This document shows, piece after piece, positions 27,277 to 35,242 of a stretch of 64,000 nt of DNA. Made by a program: the position numbers and the translations under genes. The DNA is taken from assembly GCF_021502655.1 (NCBI RefSeq), contig NZ_JAKFFT010000004.1:620001-684000 (forward strand), given 5' to 3'. This stretch comes from Dyadobacter sp. CY347 (GTDB taxonomy: Bacteria; Bacteroidota; Bacteroidia; Cytophagales; Spirosomataceae). The stretch's first letter is position 1, and every line of letters starts with the position of its first letter. The notes beneath the pieces were generated by a model. It made no database searches. It saw only the letters and a list, made by a program, of their open reading frames with translations, and had not been told where the DNA came from.

Positions 27277-28539
27277 ATGTCTACTTTCAAAAAAATCAAC
27301 AACTGGCTGCATCTCTGGCTGGGCCTGATCTCCGGGATCATCGTATTCATTGTTTGCATAACAGGCTGCATTTGGGTTTTTAATGATGAAATCCTTGGCC
27401 TGATGGAACCGGAGACGAGGATCGAAAAACAGGACAAAGCCGTGATCATGCCTTCGCAGCTGATGAAAATGGCGAACGAAAAACATCCTGGTTTGAAGGT
27501 TTCCTACGCCACTTACCAGCAGGGAAGGGCGATTTACCTGGGCATTGGCGAGCGCCGCGGCCCTAATGTGACCTTGCGCGTGGACCCATACACGGGAAAA
27601 GTGATTAGTGAAAAAGTTCATAAAAAGGGCGAAGCTGATTTTTTTCGCTGGGTGCTGAATGGCCACCGTTTCCTATGGCTTCCCTTCGAAATCGGCCGCC
27701 CGGTTGTCAATTACGGCACATTGATTTTTGTAATTCTGCTGATCACAGGGTTAATCTGGTGGTATCCCAAAAAATGGTCGCAAAGCACGCGGGACAAAAG
27801 TTTCAAGATCAAATGGAACGGCACCTGGAAGCGCATTAACCTCGATCTGCACAATGTGCTGGGCTTTTATTCGCTGCTTTTCCTGCTTGCCATCGCATTA
27901 ACCGGCATGGTTTACGGAATCGAATGGTATAGCAAAGGACTTTACTGGGCCACAACCGGCGGAGAAACGCTCAACGAGCGCGATCGGGCCCATTCCGACT
28001 CGCTGAATGTCAACAAATTTTTTACCCCCGAGCAAGCCATCGACAAAGCCTGGCTCACCGTGCTCACAAAATATCCCGATTCCAAAGGTTTCTATTATAG
28101 CTTCCCGGACACAGCAAAAGCGTCCTCACCGATTTTTGTGACCGTTTTTCCAAGCACCGGACAGTTCTACAATTCGCTCAGTCACACATTTGACCAGCAC
28201 ACCGCAAAGCTTTTGCCCGCAAGCCCGGTCTACGGAACGCCGTTCGAGCAAGCCGGTTTTGGTGCCAAACTCAGACGCATGAATTACGACATTCACGTCG
28301 GTTCCATTCTTGGATTTCCGGGTAAAGTGCTCGCATTTCTGGCAACGCTGATCGGGGCATCGCTTCCGGTGACAGGGTTCATCGTTTGGTGGAACCGCAA
28401 AGGATTTGGTAGTGGAAAAGGCAAAAAGCCGAAAGTGAAAAACATGAAAATGGCAGAAAATACATTGGTAACCGAGGCAATTGCAGAGAAAAGAACATTC
28501 AAGCCAAGAATGCAAAAACCAGCTGATAAGGTTTCCTAA
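27277..28539 (+). CDS. PepSY-associated transmembrane protein
   Basis: The 420-residue inner-membrane protein begins with a cytoplasmic helix and a first transmembrane segment (LHLWLGLISGIIVFIVCITG), then a periplasmic PepSY region, a second pair of helices (PVVNYGTLIFVILLITGLIW; NVLGFYSLLFLLAIALTGMV) and a last helix (LAFLATLIGASLPVTGFIVW). This is the usual four-helix PepSY_TM layout, as in FoxB/PiuB-type proteins that reduce ferric siderophores. Several histidines in or near the helices (for example in the HVGSILGFPG region) could bind heme. It probably releases iron from the compound brought in by the receptor. Confidence 0.88.
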   Translation: MSTFKKINNWLHLWLGLISGIIVFIVCITGCIWVFNDEILGLMEPETRIEKQDKAVIMPSQLMKMANEKHPGLKVSYATYQQGRAIYLGIGERRGPNVTLRVDPYTGKVISEKVHKKGEADFFRWVLNGHRFLWLPFEIGRPVVNYGTLIFVILLITGLIWWYPKKWSQSTRDKSFKIKWNGTWKRINLDLHNVLGFYSLLFLLAIALTGMVYGIEWYSKGLYWATTGGETLNERDRAHSDSLNVNKFFTPEQAIDKAWLTVLTKYPDSKGFYYSFPDTAKASSPIFVTVFPSTGQFYNSLSHTFDQHTAKLLPASPVYGTPFEQAGFGAKLRRMNYDIHVGSILGFPGKVLAFLATLIGASLPVTGFIVWWNRKGFGSGKGKKPKVKNMKMAENTLVTEAIAEKRTFKPRMQKPADKVS

Positions 28540-28572
28540 GGCATTTATTTATTCATTTCAAAATCATTAATT

Positions 28573-29289
28573 ATGTTGAAAAAACTTATATCCATTGCCG
28601 CAATCATGGTGTTTAGTGCTGCAAATTTATTCGCACATGCACTCTGGATCGAAACCAGCACAACCGGAAAAGCAGGCCAAAAGCAAAGCATAAAAATCGT
28701 CTATTCCGAGCCAGACGACAAACCTGAAAAACTGGCAGACTGGTATTCCGACGTAAAAGAATTCGAGCTGTGGCTAACCACTCCCGACAAGCAAAAAGTA
28801 AAACTTCCAGTCACTGCCGGCGAAGATCATTTCACATCGGAATTCACGCCTGAGAAAGATGGCGTTTACACATTATCCATCAGCAAAGCAGCGAAAGATC
28901 TGGGCGGATCGACGATCTATCAGTTCAATGCAGGTGCAATTGTAAAAGTAGGCAAGTCGCTGGCTGGCAATGAAGCTGCTGCGAATGGCAACGAAATCAG
29001 CGTTTTTGCAGATGCAGCTAAGACTTTAAAAGTAAATCAAACAGCGCAGCTGACCACGATTTTGAAAGGAAAACCAGCTGAAAAACTGCATGTAAGCGTC
29101 TCATCACCAAGTGGCTGGAACCGCAATGTAAGCTCCGGCGCAAATGGCGTTGCAGAATTCACGCCTGCCTGGCCAGGCACTTACAAGCTTGAAGCTTCGA
29201 CAACGGAAAAAACCGAAGGCGACCATTTCGGCAAGCCCTACAAATCTATCTGGCGCTGCGCGACATTGTTGGTTGGCGTTGATAAGTAA
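28573..29289 (+). CDS. DUF4198 family secreted protein
   Basis: The 238-residue product has a signal peptide ending in ANLFAHA; the mature start HALWIE is a family hallmark because the N-terminal histidine is a potential metal ligand. Two beta-sandwich halves follow, the first ending near KVGKSLAGN and the second with PAEKLHVSVSSPSGWNRNVS and WPGTYKLEASTTEK. DUF4198 proteins are linked to nickel, cobalt or iron transport operons. It is the last gene before a strong terminator. Confidence 0.85.
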   Translation: MLKKLISIAAIMVFSAANLFAHALWIETSTTGKAGQKQSIKIVYSEPDDKPEKLADWYSDVKEFELWLTTPDKQKVKLPVTAGEDHFTSEFTPEKDGVYTLSISKAAKDLGGSTIYQFNAGAIVKVGKSLAGNEAAANGNEISVFADAAKTLKVNQTAQLTTILKGKPAEKLHVSVSSPSGWNRNVSSGANGVAEFTPAWPGTYKLEASTTEKTEGDHFGKPYKSIWRCATLLVGVDK

Positions 29290-29316
29290 GGAGGAAAGTT
29301 TTAGGAATAAAAAAGC

Positions 29317-29357
29317 AAAAGACCGCCGGTTAATGCCCTGGCGGTCTTTTTGTTTTT
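29317..29357 (+). terminator. Rho-independent terminator of the iron operon
   Basis: AAAAGACCGCC (29317-29327) pairs perfectly with GGCGGTCTTTT (29340-29350) around a 12-nt loop, followed by TGTTTTT. It lies 28 bases after the DUF4198 stop. Confidence 0.9.
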
Positions 29358-29432
29358 GCGGATCTATGTAAAAGAGTCATAATGAGGAACGAGATTAAAT
29401 AATATACTTCAATAGGCAAAAACACTCATCAT

Positions 29433-29705
29433 TCAAGCCTGAGCTCGTTCCTTTTCCCTAAAACTCTCAAAGAAAAACAGCAGATCGCGGAACGACCAGA
29501 AGATATTTGGAGCGTCGGGACCGTAACCCAACTCCTTCTGGGCAACAACATATCCGCCATACATTGCCCAAAGATGATCACACCATGCTTCCGGCGAGCT
29601 GGCACTCAGCAATTCCTTAACCTTTTCACCGTAGGCCATACACGTTGAGTCGTCTGACTGTGCGTCAGCGGACTCGCTGTCGATTTGTTTGTTATACTTC
29701 TGCAT
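29433..29705 (-). CDS. Small hypothetical protein
   Basis: The family is not recognised. The 90-residue, soluble product has an acidic, serine-rich start (QIDSESADAQSDDST) and an aromatic second half (AWCDHLWAMYGGYVVAQKEL; FWSFRDLLFFFESFREKE) that looks like two amphipathic helices. The non-random composition and clear start codon support a real gene. It faces away from the AT-rich coiled-coil gene, and a palindromic element fills the space between them. Confidence 0.6.
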   Translation of the reverse strand: MQKYNKQIDSESADAQSDDSTCMAYGEKVKELLSASSPEAWCDHLWAMYGGYVVAQKELGYGPDAPNIFWSFRDLLFFFESFREKERAQA

Positions 29706-30029
29706 ACTATTTGGGATAGTTAAAAAATTTGCCCTGCCTAAGGTGTCCCAGTGTAGTATACCACACTCGAGGAGCTTTCGCCGACCTCACACCATAACAG
29801 GGCAATATTCTTGATCTTTTTCATAATTGTATACTTTTTGGGACTGCTATATTGGGAAGAAAAATGGTGCAGAACAAATTGGAGGTGGGGGAATTTTCTA
29901 ACGGTGAGAGTGAAGCGGCATCGACTTTCCAGAAATCTATCTTTTGGTGCTTATTCAAATTCTAACCTTAGTGAATTGGGATTTACTGCTAAAAGATATA
30001 ATTTCAAGCAGTGTAAACCGACTAAATAT
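29706..30029. other. Intergenic stretch between divergent accessory genes
   Basis: It contains the palindromic element at 29729-29805 and then about 220 AT-rich bases. An open frame extends upstream from the coiled-coil gene through this stretch, but its translation (rich in W, R and aromatic residues) has no family-like features, so it is taken as non-coding leader. No clear TAnnTTTG box was found. Confidence 0.6.
29729..29805. repeat. Palindromic element with three-way-junction potential
   Basis: TTGCCCTG (29729-29736) pairs with CAGGGCAA (29798-29805). Inside, GGTGT (29742-29746) pairs with ACACC (29789-29793), and within that AGTGT (29750-29754) pairs with ACACT (29763-29767) and GAGG (29769-29772) with CCTC (29785-29788). 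The AGTGT arm is almost a full 18-bp DNA palindrome around GTATAC. The closed outer stem with two inner hairpins resembles a small structured RNA or a mobile-element end; neither can be chosen by reading alone. Confidence 0.55.
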
Positions 30030-31472
30030 ATGGGACTTCTTGATGGCTCCAAATCCAAGCAACTCGAATATCTTGAACAGGAAAGAAAGGAGTTATGGAA
30101 ACGTATCACCAGTATTGAGAAAAGTACTTCTGAGCTGGATAAAAAAATTACAGGAACAGCCTCTGAGTCCGCAGCAGATGCCGCGCAAGCATCCAGAAAA
30201 GCTGCGGAATTTAGAAATAAAACTGAGCAGCGGCTCGAAGAGGCTGTTGCTCTTCTCGTGAAAATTGATTCTGAATATGAATCAGCAACGAAGCTAAAAA
30301 ATGATGTCCAAAGAACTCATGACGAGGCTGTAACCAAAAAGGAAGAAGTTGACGAGATAAAGGAGGAAATTAATCAAACTGAGAGCGAGCTAAGGGAAAA
30401 GATCAATATACTAGAATCGAAGATTTCGAAAATTAATGCATTCGTAGCAAAATATCCCGACCTCGCGTCTAAGCTTGAAGATGTAGACAGCTTCATTTCA
30501 TCAATAGAAGATAATTTAGAGAAATCGAATGTAAGTTTAGCCGCAGCAAATAAGAGAAAAAAAGATATAGATGATTTGTATAGGGAAATTTTCGGCTATT
30601 CTGAAACTAACAGCTCAGGCGGAATAACTAAAGTTGAGGGGCTACGTGACGAGTTGGAGAGCACATACGGAAAGTTGTCGGAAAACCTGGAAGATGCCAC
30701 CGAAAAGCTAGAAACTCTAAACACTGAATATTTAGATAAATATTCGAATTTTGAAAAAACACATAAACAAAATTACGAAAGTATAAATAAGGAAATCAGA
30801 AGTTTGTTGCCAAATGCTTTGACAGCTGGATTAAGTGCTGCATTTTCTACAAAAAAAGAAAATGAGGTCGAAGCTTCGAAAGAATTACAAAGCAACTTTA
30901 ACCGGGGTATATACTTCTTAATGATAGTAAGCCTAATTCCAGTAATTATCAGCGTTACATTTTTGGCTCAAGGAATAGATTTAGCGGAGGTGATTCGAAG
31001 AATTCCACGACTGGTTTTAGCAATAATTCCGATGTATATTCCTGTCCTTTGGTTTACAATTTCTGCAAATAAGAAACTAAATCTTTCAAAAAGACTAATT
31101 GAAGAATATGCGCACAAAGAAGTTCTTAGTAAAACTTATGAAGGCCTATCTACCCAAATTGCTAGTATCGGGGATAAGGAACAATCAGAAGAATTACGTT
31201 TTAAGTTACTTTCTAATTTCCTTCAAGTAACGTCAGAGAATCCTGGTAAGTTAATATCAAATTATGAAACCTCCGACCATCCTATCATGGAAGCTCTTGA
31301 ACAAAGTTATAAGTTTCAAATAGCTATTGACAAACTAGAAGGAGTTCCTGGATTAGGAAAAGTTGCAGCAATTCTTGAAAGTAAATCAAAGAAAAGGCTG
31401 AATTCCAGAAAAGAAAAAATAGAAAAGGCATTAAGCGAAGACGTTGCTAACGAAGACGATGAAGATAATTAA
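30030..31472 (+). CDS. Coiled-coil membrane protein of unknown function
   Basis: ATG 30030 (MGLLDGSKSKQLEYLEQERK) gives 480 residues. Residues 1 to about 300 are almost continuous charged heptads predicting a long coiled coil. Two transmembrane helices follow (IYFLMIVSLIPVIISVTFLA; LVLAIIPMYIPVLWFTISAN), then a soluble C-terminal helical region (EEYAHKEVLSKTYEGLSTQI onward) ending in an acidic tail DEDN. This puts the coil and the tail on the same side of the membrane. I do not recognise a named family or enzymatic motif. The gene is visibly AT-richer than its neighbours and sits alone between two large metabolic loci, consistent with acquisition by transfer. Sensor, scaffold or phage-defence roles are all speculation. 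Confidence 0.8.
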   Translation: MGLLDGSKSKQLEYLEQERKELWKRITSIEKSTSELDKKITGTASESAADAAQASRKAAEFRNKTEQRLEEAVALLVKIDSEYESATKLKNDVQRTHDEAVTKKEEVDEIKEEINQTESELREKINILESKISKINAFVAKYPDLASKLEDVDSFISSIEDNLEKSNVSLAAANKRKKDIDDLYREIFGYSETNSSGGITKVEGLRDELESTYGKLSENLEDATEKLETLNTEYLDKYSNFEKTHKQNYESINKEIRSLLPNALTAGLSAAFSTKKENEVEASKELQSNFNRGIYFLMIVSLIPVIISVTFLAQGIDLAEVIRRIPRLVLAIIPMYIPVLWFTISANKKLNLSKRLIEEYAHKEVLSKTYEGLSTQIASIGDKEQSEELRFKLLSNFLQVTSENPGKLISNYETSDHPIMEALEQSYKFQIAIDKLEGVPGLGKVAAILESKSKKRLNSRKEKIEKALSEDVANEDDEDN

Positions 31473-31544
31473 TACTAGTTTACTTGCTTGTTGCGAGAGT
31501 AATGAGGTTCTTACTATTCCCTACAATATTATTTACAAGAGGGT

Positions 31545-31730
31545 ATGAAGCTCTTCGAAAAATACGCAAAACTGCGCCAGAAAGCCTACGTTACTTCAAT
31601 GATCACTGAATCTGTGATTGGTAGCATGGCATTGGAAAGCAAGTATGTGCCCGAGGCACAGGTTAAGGCAATTGTGATTGCGTTGTTGCAGGAAGCGGAG
31701 TTGAGGGGGCGTAAGTTCGATAGAAGTTAA
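31545..31730 (+). CDS. Small hypothetical protein
   Basis: A 61-residue frame, MKLFEKYAKLRQKAYVTSMI onward, with a balanced amphipathic helical composition (VPEAQVKAIVIALLQEAELR) that reads like real protein. It lies 72 bases after the coiled-coil gene on the same strand and in the same AT-rich patch. The opposite-strand frame over this site is a shadow. No family recognised; expression is uncertain. Confidence 0.45.
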   Translation: MKLFEKYAKLRQKAYVTSMITESVIGSMALESKYVPEAQVKAIVIALLQEAELRGRKFDRS

Positions 31731-31804
31731 TGTTGACAAAACATCTTGTCTTTGCCTATTCCGCGGCTTCCGACCATAATAAGTTCGAATTTTTGAGACG
31801 ACAA

Positions 31805-33712
31805 TCAATTTTCTTCATTTGAAACAAGCCGCAAAATCCCCAGAAAATCCATACAAGCAGACTTCACTTTATAAGCTGCACTTTTATAAACATCATCATA
31901 ACGACTGCTCGCAGTTTGGACTGTCTTAATAGTGTCAATAAAAGGCGTTTTGTCATCAATATAGAGCAAGTAATTCACCGCCATCAGCGCAATCTCTGCG
32001 TTGTATGCATTACAATGTTCCTTCAATGTTTCAGCCGCTTGCTGATTTTTGAAAATATCGAAACAAATGGCAGCAGCAGTTACCGAGACAGGCGGATAAT
32101 CGTCATTCAGTGAAGTAACGAGTTCTTTTTCAAAGGATTTCAAAACATCCGCATTTTGCGAACGCAGCCCTAATGCAGCCCAGTAACGCACGATCTTGTT
32201 TTGACTTTTCAGCAACTGCATTTGTTGCGAAGCAATCACCTTTCCTCTTTTCCCAGACAATAAAGCAGCTTCTAAAATCGGATTAACCGGAAAATCTGAT
32301 TCCTTTAATCTGAATTCATAAGGCGTTGTGGTTTTGGAAAGTGCGGCAATTTCATATTCCGGCAGCAACATTACATCCCTGGCAGCAAGCATTTCCTGTT
32401 CTAATTGTTTTCTGAATTGCTGTGCAACCGAGTTATAATCAGCATTGTTAATCAAGTTCTTGGTTTCCCAAGGATCATTTTTTGTGTCAAAAAGGAATTC
32501 ACCCGGGCGGTCGAGAAACATTTGTCGTTGGAGATCATTGAGCTTCCCATCCGCAAAATCTTTGCGCATTTGCTGCTTAATTGCACCAATTTCCATGTAG
32601 CGGATGTAACGGACTTCGGGCATGAAGGGCATAAAGTTTTTGGAATAAATAAACCGCCCATCTGTCACCGTCCGCACCATATCAATGCCATTATCAGACC
32701 GATCCGAAGACAGCACCAAATGATCAACAGGCTTCCCACGCCCCGGACCGATCAACGTTCTGCCTTTCATATGATCCGGAATTTTACCACCCGCCAAACT
32801 GATCAAAGTAGGGGCAAGGTCATTGAAATCAATCAATTCCTCTGTAACAACGCCATTCTTGCCCCAAGGCGACAAATGTGCATACATCGGCGGAAACCAG
32901 ATCACAAATGGAACCCGATAACCCAGATCAATGCCATTGGTTTTGCCGCGAGGAATGCCTTCGCCGTGGTCTGCGAAGAAGACAATGATGGTGCTGTCGC
33001 GCAATTTGTCATTTTCGAGACGCTTTAAGAGTTTTCCTATTTTGTTGTCAGTCAGCTTAATCGAGTTATAAACCCTTGCAAATTGCTTCCGCATTTCAGG
33101 GCTGTCGCGGTAAATCGGCGGCATTTCAAAATCGTTTTCAGCAATCCGGTCTGCTTCGGGCAGCTCGTTTAAAACGTCTTTCTGATATTTCTCATAAGGG
33201 TCCGTCATCGTCCGCGATTGGTGCGAATCATTGTAATTGAAAACAGCAAAAAACGGCTGTCCCGCCTTCCGATTCCACCAACCCGCCTTCCCACTGCTCT
33301 CGTCCCAGGCATCTGCGATGAATGCGTCCAGATTAGCCACATTGTAATCGGTTTTGGCATTGTTCGAAGTGTGGTAACCAGCTTGTTTCAGATAATGCGG
33401 AAAACCGTGGATGAATTTTGGAAGCGGATAATTGCTGCGGTGATTTCCAGTGCCAGCTTCATAAGTTTTGACGCCGGTGATGAGGCACGTGCGGCTGGGC
33501 GAACACACCGTGCCCGTCGAAAATGCATTGCTGAATTTAATGCCTTCTTTCGCAAGCTGGTCAATGACAGGCGTTTTTGCATTTTTATTTCCATAACAAC
33601 CTATGAATTCCGGCGAAGTGTCCTCGATGGTGATCCAGAGGATGTTTGGTTTTTGTGCAGATGAAATGTACGCTTGCACAAAGAGCCAAAGAAGCAGGAA
33701 AGCCTTTTTCAT
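31805..33712 (-). CDS. S1 sulfatase with C-terminal HEAT-like repeats
   Basis: The 635-residue exported protein (signal to about ISSAQ) has the N-terminal metal site NILWITIEDTSPEFIGCYGN and the formylglycine motif C-S-P-S-R with the modified cysteine at about residue 70 (TVCSPSRTCLITG). The second metal site FFADHGEGIPRGK follows. Residues from about 480 form helical repeats such as NKIVRYWAALGLRSQNADVL, resembling HEAT repeats. It should cleave sulfate esters from a glycan after FGly maturation by an anaerobic or aerobic maturase not present here. It is the last gene of the sulfatase PUL, 9 bases after its upstream neighbour. Confidence 0.92.
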   Translation of the reverse strand: MKKAFLLLWLFVQAYISSAQKPNILWITIEDTSPEFIGCYGNKNAKTPVIDQLAKEGIKFSNAFSTGTVCSPSRTCLITGVKTYEAGTGNHRSNYPLPKFIHGFPHYLKQAGYHTSNNAKTDYNVANLDAFIADAWDESSGKAGWWNRKAGQPFFAVFNYNDSHQSRTMTDPYEKYQKDVLNELPEADRIAENDFEMPPIYRDSPEMRKQFARVYNSIKLTDNKIGKLLKRLENDKLRDSTIIVFFADHGEGIPRGKTNGIDLGYRVPFVIWFPPMYAHLSPWGKNGVVTEELIDFNDLAPTLISLAGGKIPDHMKGRTLIGPGRGKPVDHLVLSSDRSDNGIDMVRTVTDGRFIYSKNFMPFMPEVRYIRYMEIGAIKQQMRKDFADGKLNDLQRQMFLDRPGEFLFDTKNDPWETKNLINNADYNSVAQQFRKQLEQEMLAARDVMLLPEYEIAALSKTTTPYEFRLKESDFPVNPILEAALLSGKRGKVIASQQMQLLKSQNKIVRYWAALGLRSQNADVLKSFEKELVTSLNDDYPPVSVTAAAICFDIFKNQQAAETLKEHCNAYNAEIALMAVNYLLYIDDKTPFIDTIKTVQTASSRYDDVYKSAAYKVKSACMDFLGILRLVSNEEN

Positions 33713-33721
33713 AAGGTTCGG

Positions 33722-35242
33722 TTATTGAGCGGGAAAGTTGCGGATTTCTCCATTAAGTCTTGGAAAGGAATCCAAATAATCGCCATTGCCCGTTTCACGC
33801 GGATCTTTTGTCGCGATTTGATAAGTTTTCATTTTTGCACGCAACGATGCGATCTGGCTTTTGTAATGTTGATCCTGAATCAGATTTTTCAAACAACCCG
33901 GATCTTTGACAATGTCGTAAAACTCTTCCGCAGGCCGCTTGTCCGTTGCCAGATGAAAGTAAGGCGCAATTTTAGGATCTTGCCATTCGCGGATTACAAT
34001 GTTGTCAGCCGATTCGTCAATGTCGTGGAAGGCGGTGTTTGCGGGTTCCAGCTTGCCGTCTTTGTCATATTTCTGCGGATCGCCAGCTGGCCAGCGTTCC
34101 GGTTTGTAATTTTTAATATACAAAAATTGCGCATCCCGGATCGCACGCTGCGGATAACCCAAGTTATTATAACGTGCAGACGAATGCCGCTCGCGGGATG
34201 AAAACACGGCATCACGATGCTTTTTTCCAGACTTCAATAGTGGAATCAAACTCTTGCTTTCAACTTGATAAGAAGGCGTTTCCGCTTTTCCGACTTCCAA
34301 AAACGTGGCATAAAGATCAATCAAACTGACCAAATCAGCCGCCACGATGCCCTTCCGGATTTCATTTCCCCAGCGGATTGCAAGCGGCACGTGGAAGCCA
34401 TATTCGTAAACATTGGCCTTCGCACGCGGAAAGGACATGCCGTTATCGGCAGTCACCACAACGAGCGTGTTATCCAGCTCACCGGCTGCTTCAAGCTGTG
34501 CCAGCACTTTGCCGAGCTGTGTGTCAAACCATTGTATTTCAAACAAATAATCCAGAATGTCATTTCTAACCTCTGGCACATCTGGCAGGAAAGGCGGCAC
34601 GGTCACTTTGTTCATGTCAAATCCATTTGCAGCGCCAATCCCTTTTTGATAAGTCCGGTGCGGTTCATGCGTGCCCAGCCAGAAGAAGAAGGGCTTGTCT
34701 TTTTGTTTTTGACCAAAAAAATCTTTGAAGTTTTCCGCATAATCCACGTCCGAAACGCCCTTCGGACTTTCCAATGTTTTGGACAAGAAAGCATTTCCAG
34801 CCGGATTCCTATCGCGGCCCGAAGCCTTGAAATCGCCTGGTCCCCAGCCTTTTCCGGTAAAGCCGACGGCATAACCAGCCCTTTCAAGCAAGTCCGGAAA
34901 CACCTCAAATTCTTTTGGAAAGCTGCTGGCATGCGTTCCGGCTTCCTTGATCTGCCAGCAGTTTAGGCCCGTCAGCAATGCAGCACGCGAAGGACTGCAT
35001 CCCGGTGAGGCAGCAAATGCATTGGTAAAAAGAATTCCTTCCTTAGCAATGCGGTCAAAATTCGGCGTTTTTGCAGCCTTATCCCCATAAGCGCCTGCAT
35101 AGGGATAGGATTGATCATCGGAAATGACAAAAAGAATATTCGGGCGCTTCTCTCTTTGTTGCAGTGGTTTGAAAACCGCGGCAATGCTGAACATTGCGAG
35201 GGCAAACAGGCCGATTAACGACTTTAAATTCAGCATAATCAT
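33722..35242 (-). CDS. S1 sulfatase
   Basis: The 506-residue exported sulfatase has metal site NILFVISDDQSYPYAGAYGD, formylglycine cysteine at about residue 82 (GCSPSRAALLTG), an LEAAGELDNTLVVVTADNGM second metal block and no HEAT tail. Its start overlaps the stop of the upstream sulfatase by four bases (ATGA), so the two are translationally coupled. The substrate-defining pocket cannot be assigned from sequence reading. Confidence 0.92.
   Translation of the reverse strand: MIMLNLKSLIGLFALAMFSIAAVFKPLQQREKRPNILFVISDDQSYPYAGAYGDKAAKTPNFDRIAKEGILFTNAFAASPGCSPSRAALLTGLNCWQIKEAGTHASSFPKEFEVFPDLLERAGYAVGFTGKGWGPGDFKASGRDRNPAGNAFLSKTLESPKGVSDVDYAENFKDFFGQKQKDKPFFFWLGTHEPHRTYQKGIGAANGFDMNKVTVPPFLPDVPEVRNDILDYLFEIQWFDTQLGKVLAQLEAAGELDNTLVVVTADNGMSFPRAKANVYEYGFHVPLAIRWGNEIRKGIVAADLVSLIDLYATFLEVGKAETPSYQVESKSLIPLLKSGKKHRDAVFSSRERHSSARYNNLGYPQRAIRDAQFLYIKNYKPERWPAGDPQKYDKDGKLEPANTAFHDIDESADNIVIREWQDPKIAPYFHLATDKRPAEEFYDIVKDPGCLKNLIQDQHYKSQIASLRAKMKTYQIATKDPRETGNGDYLDSFPRLNGEIRNFPAQ

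Noticed and set aside
29811-30029. N-terminal extension of the coiled-coil protein
   Set aside because: The translated 73 residues have odd composition, while the ATG at 30030 starts a typical soluble coiled coil.
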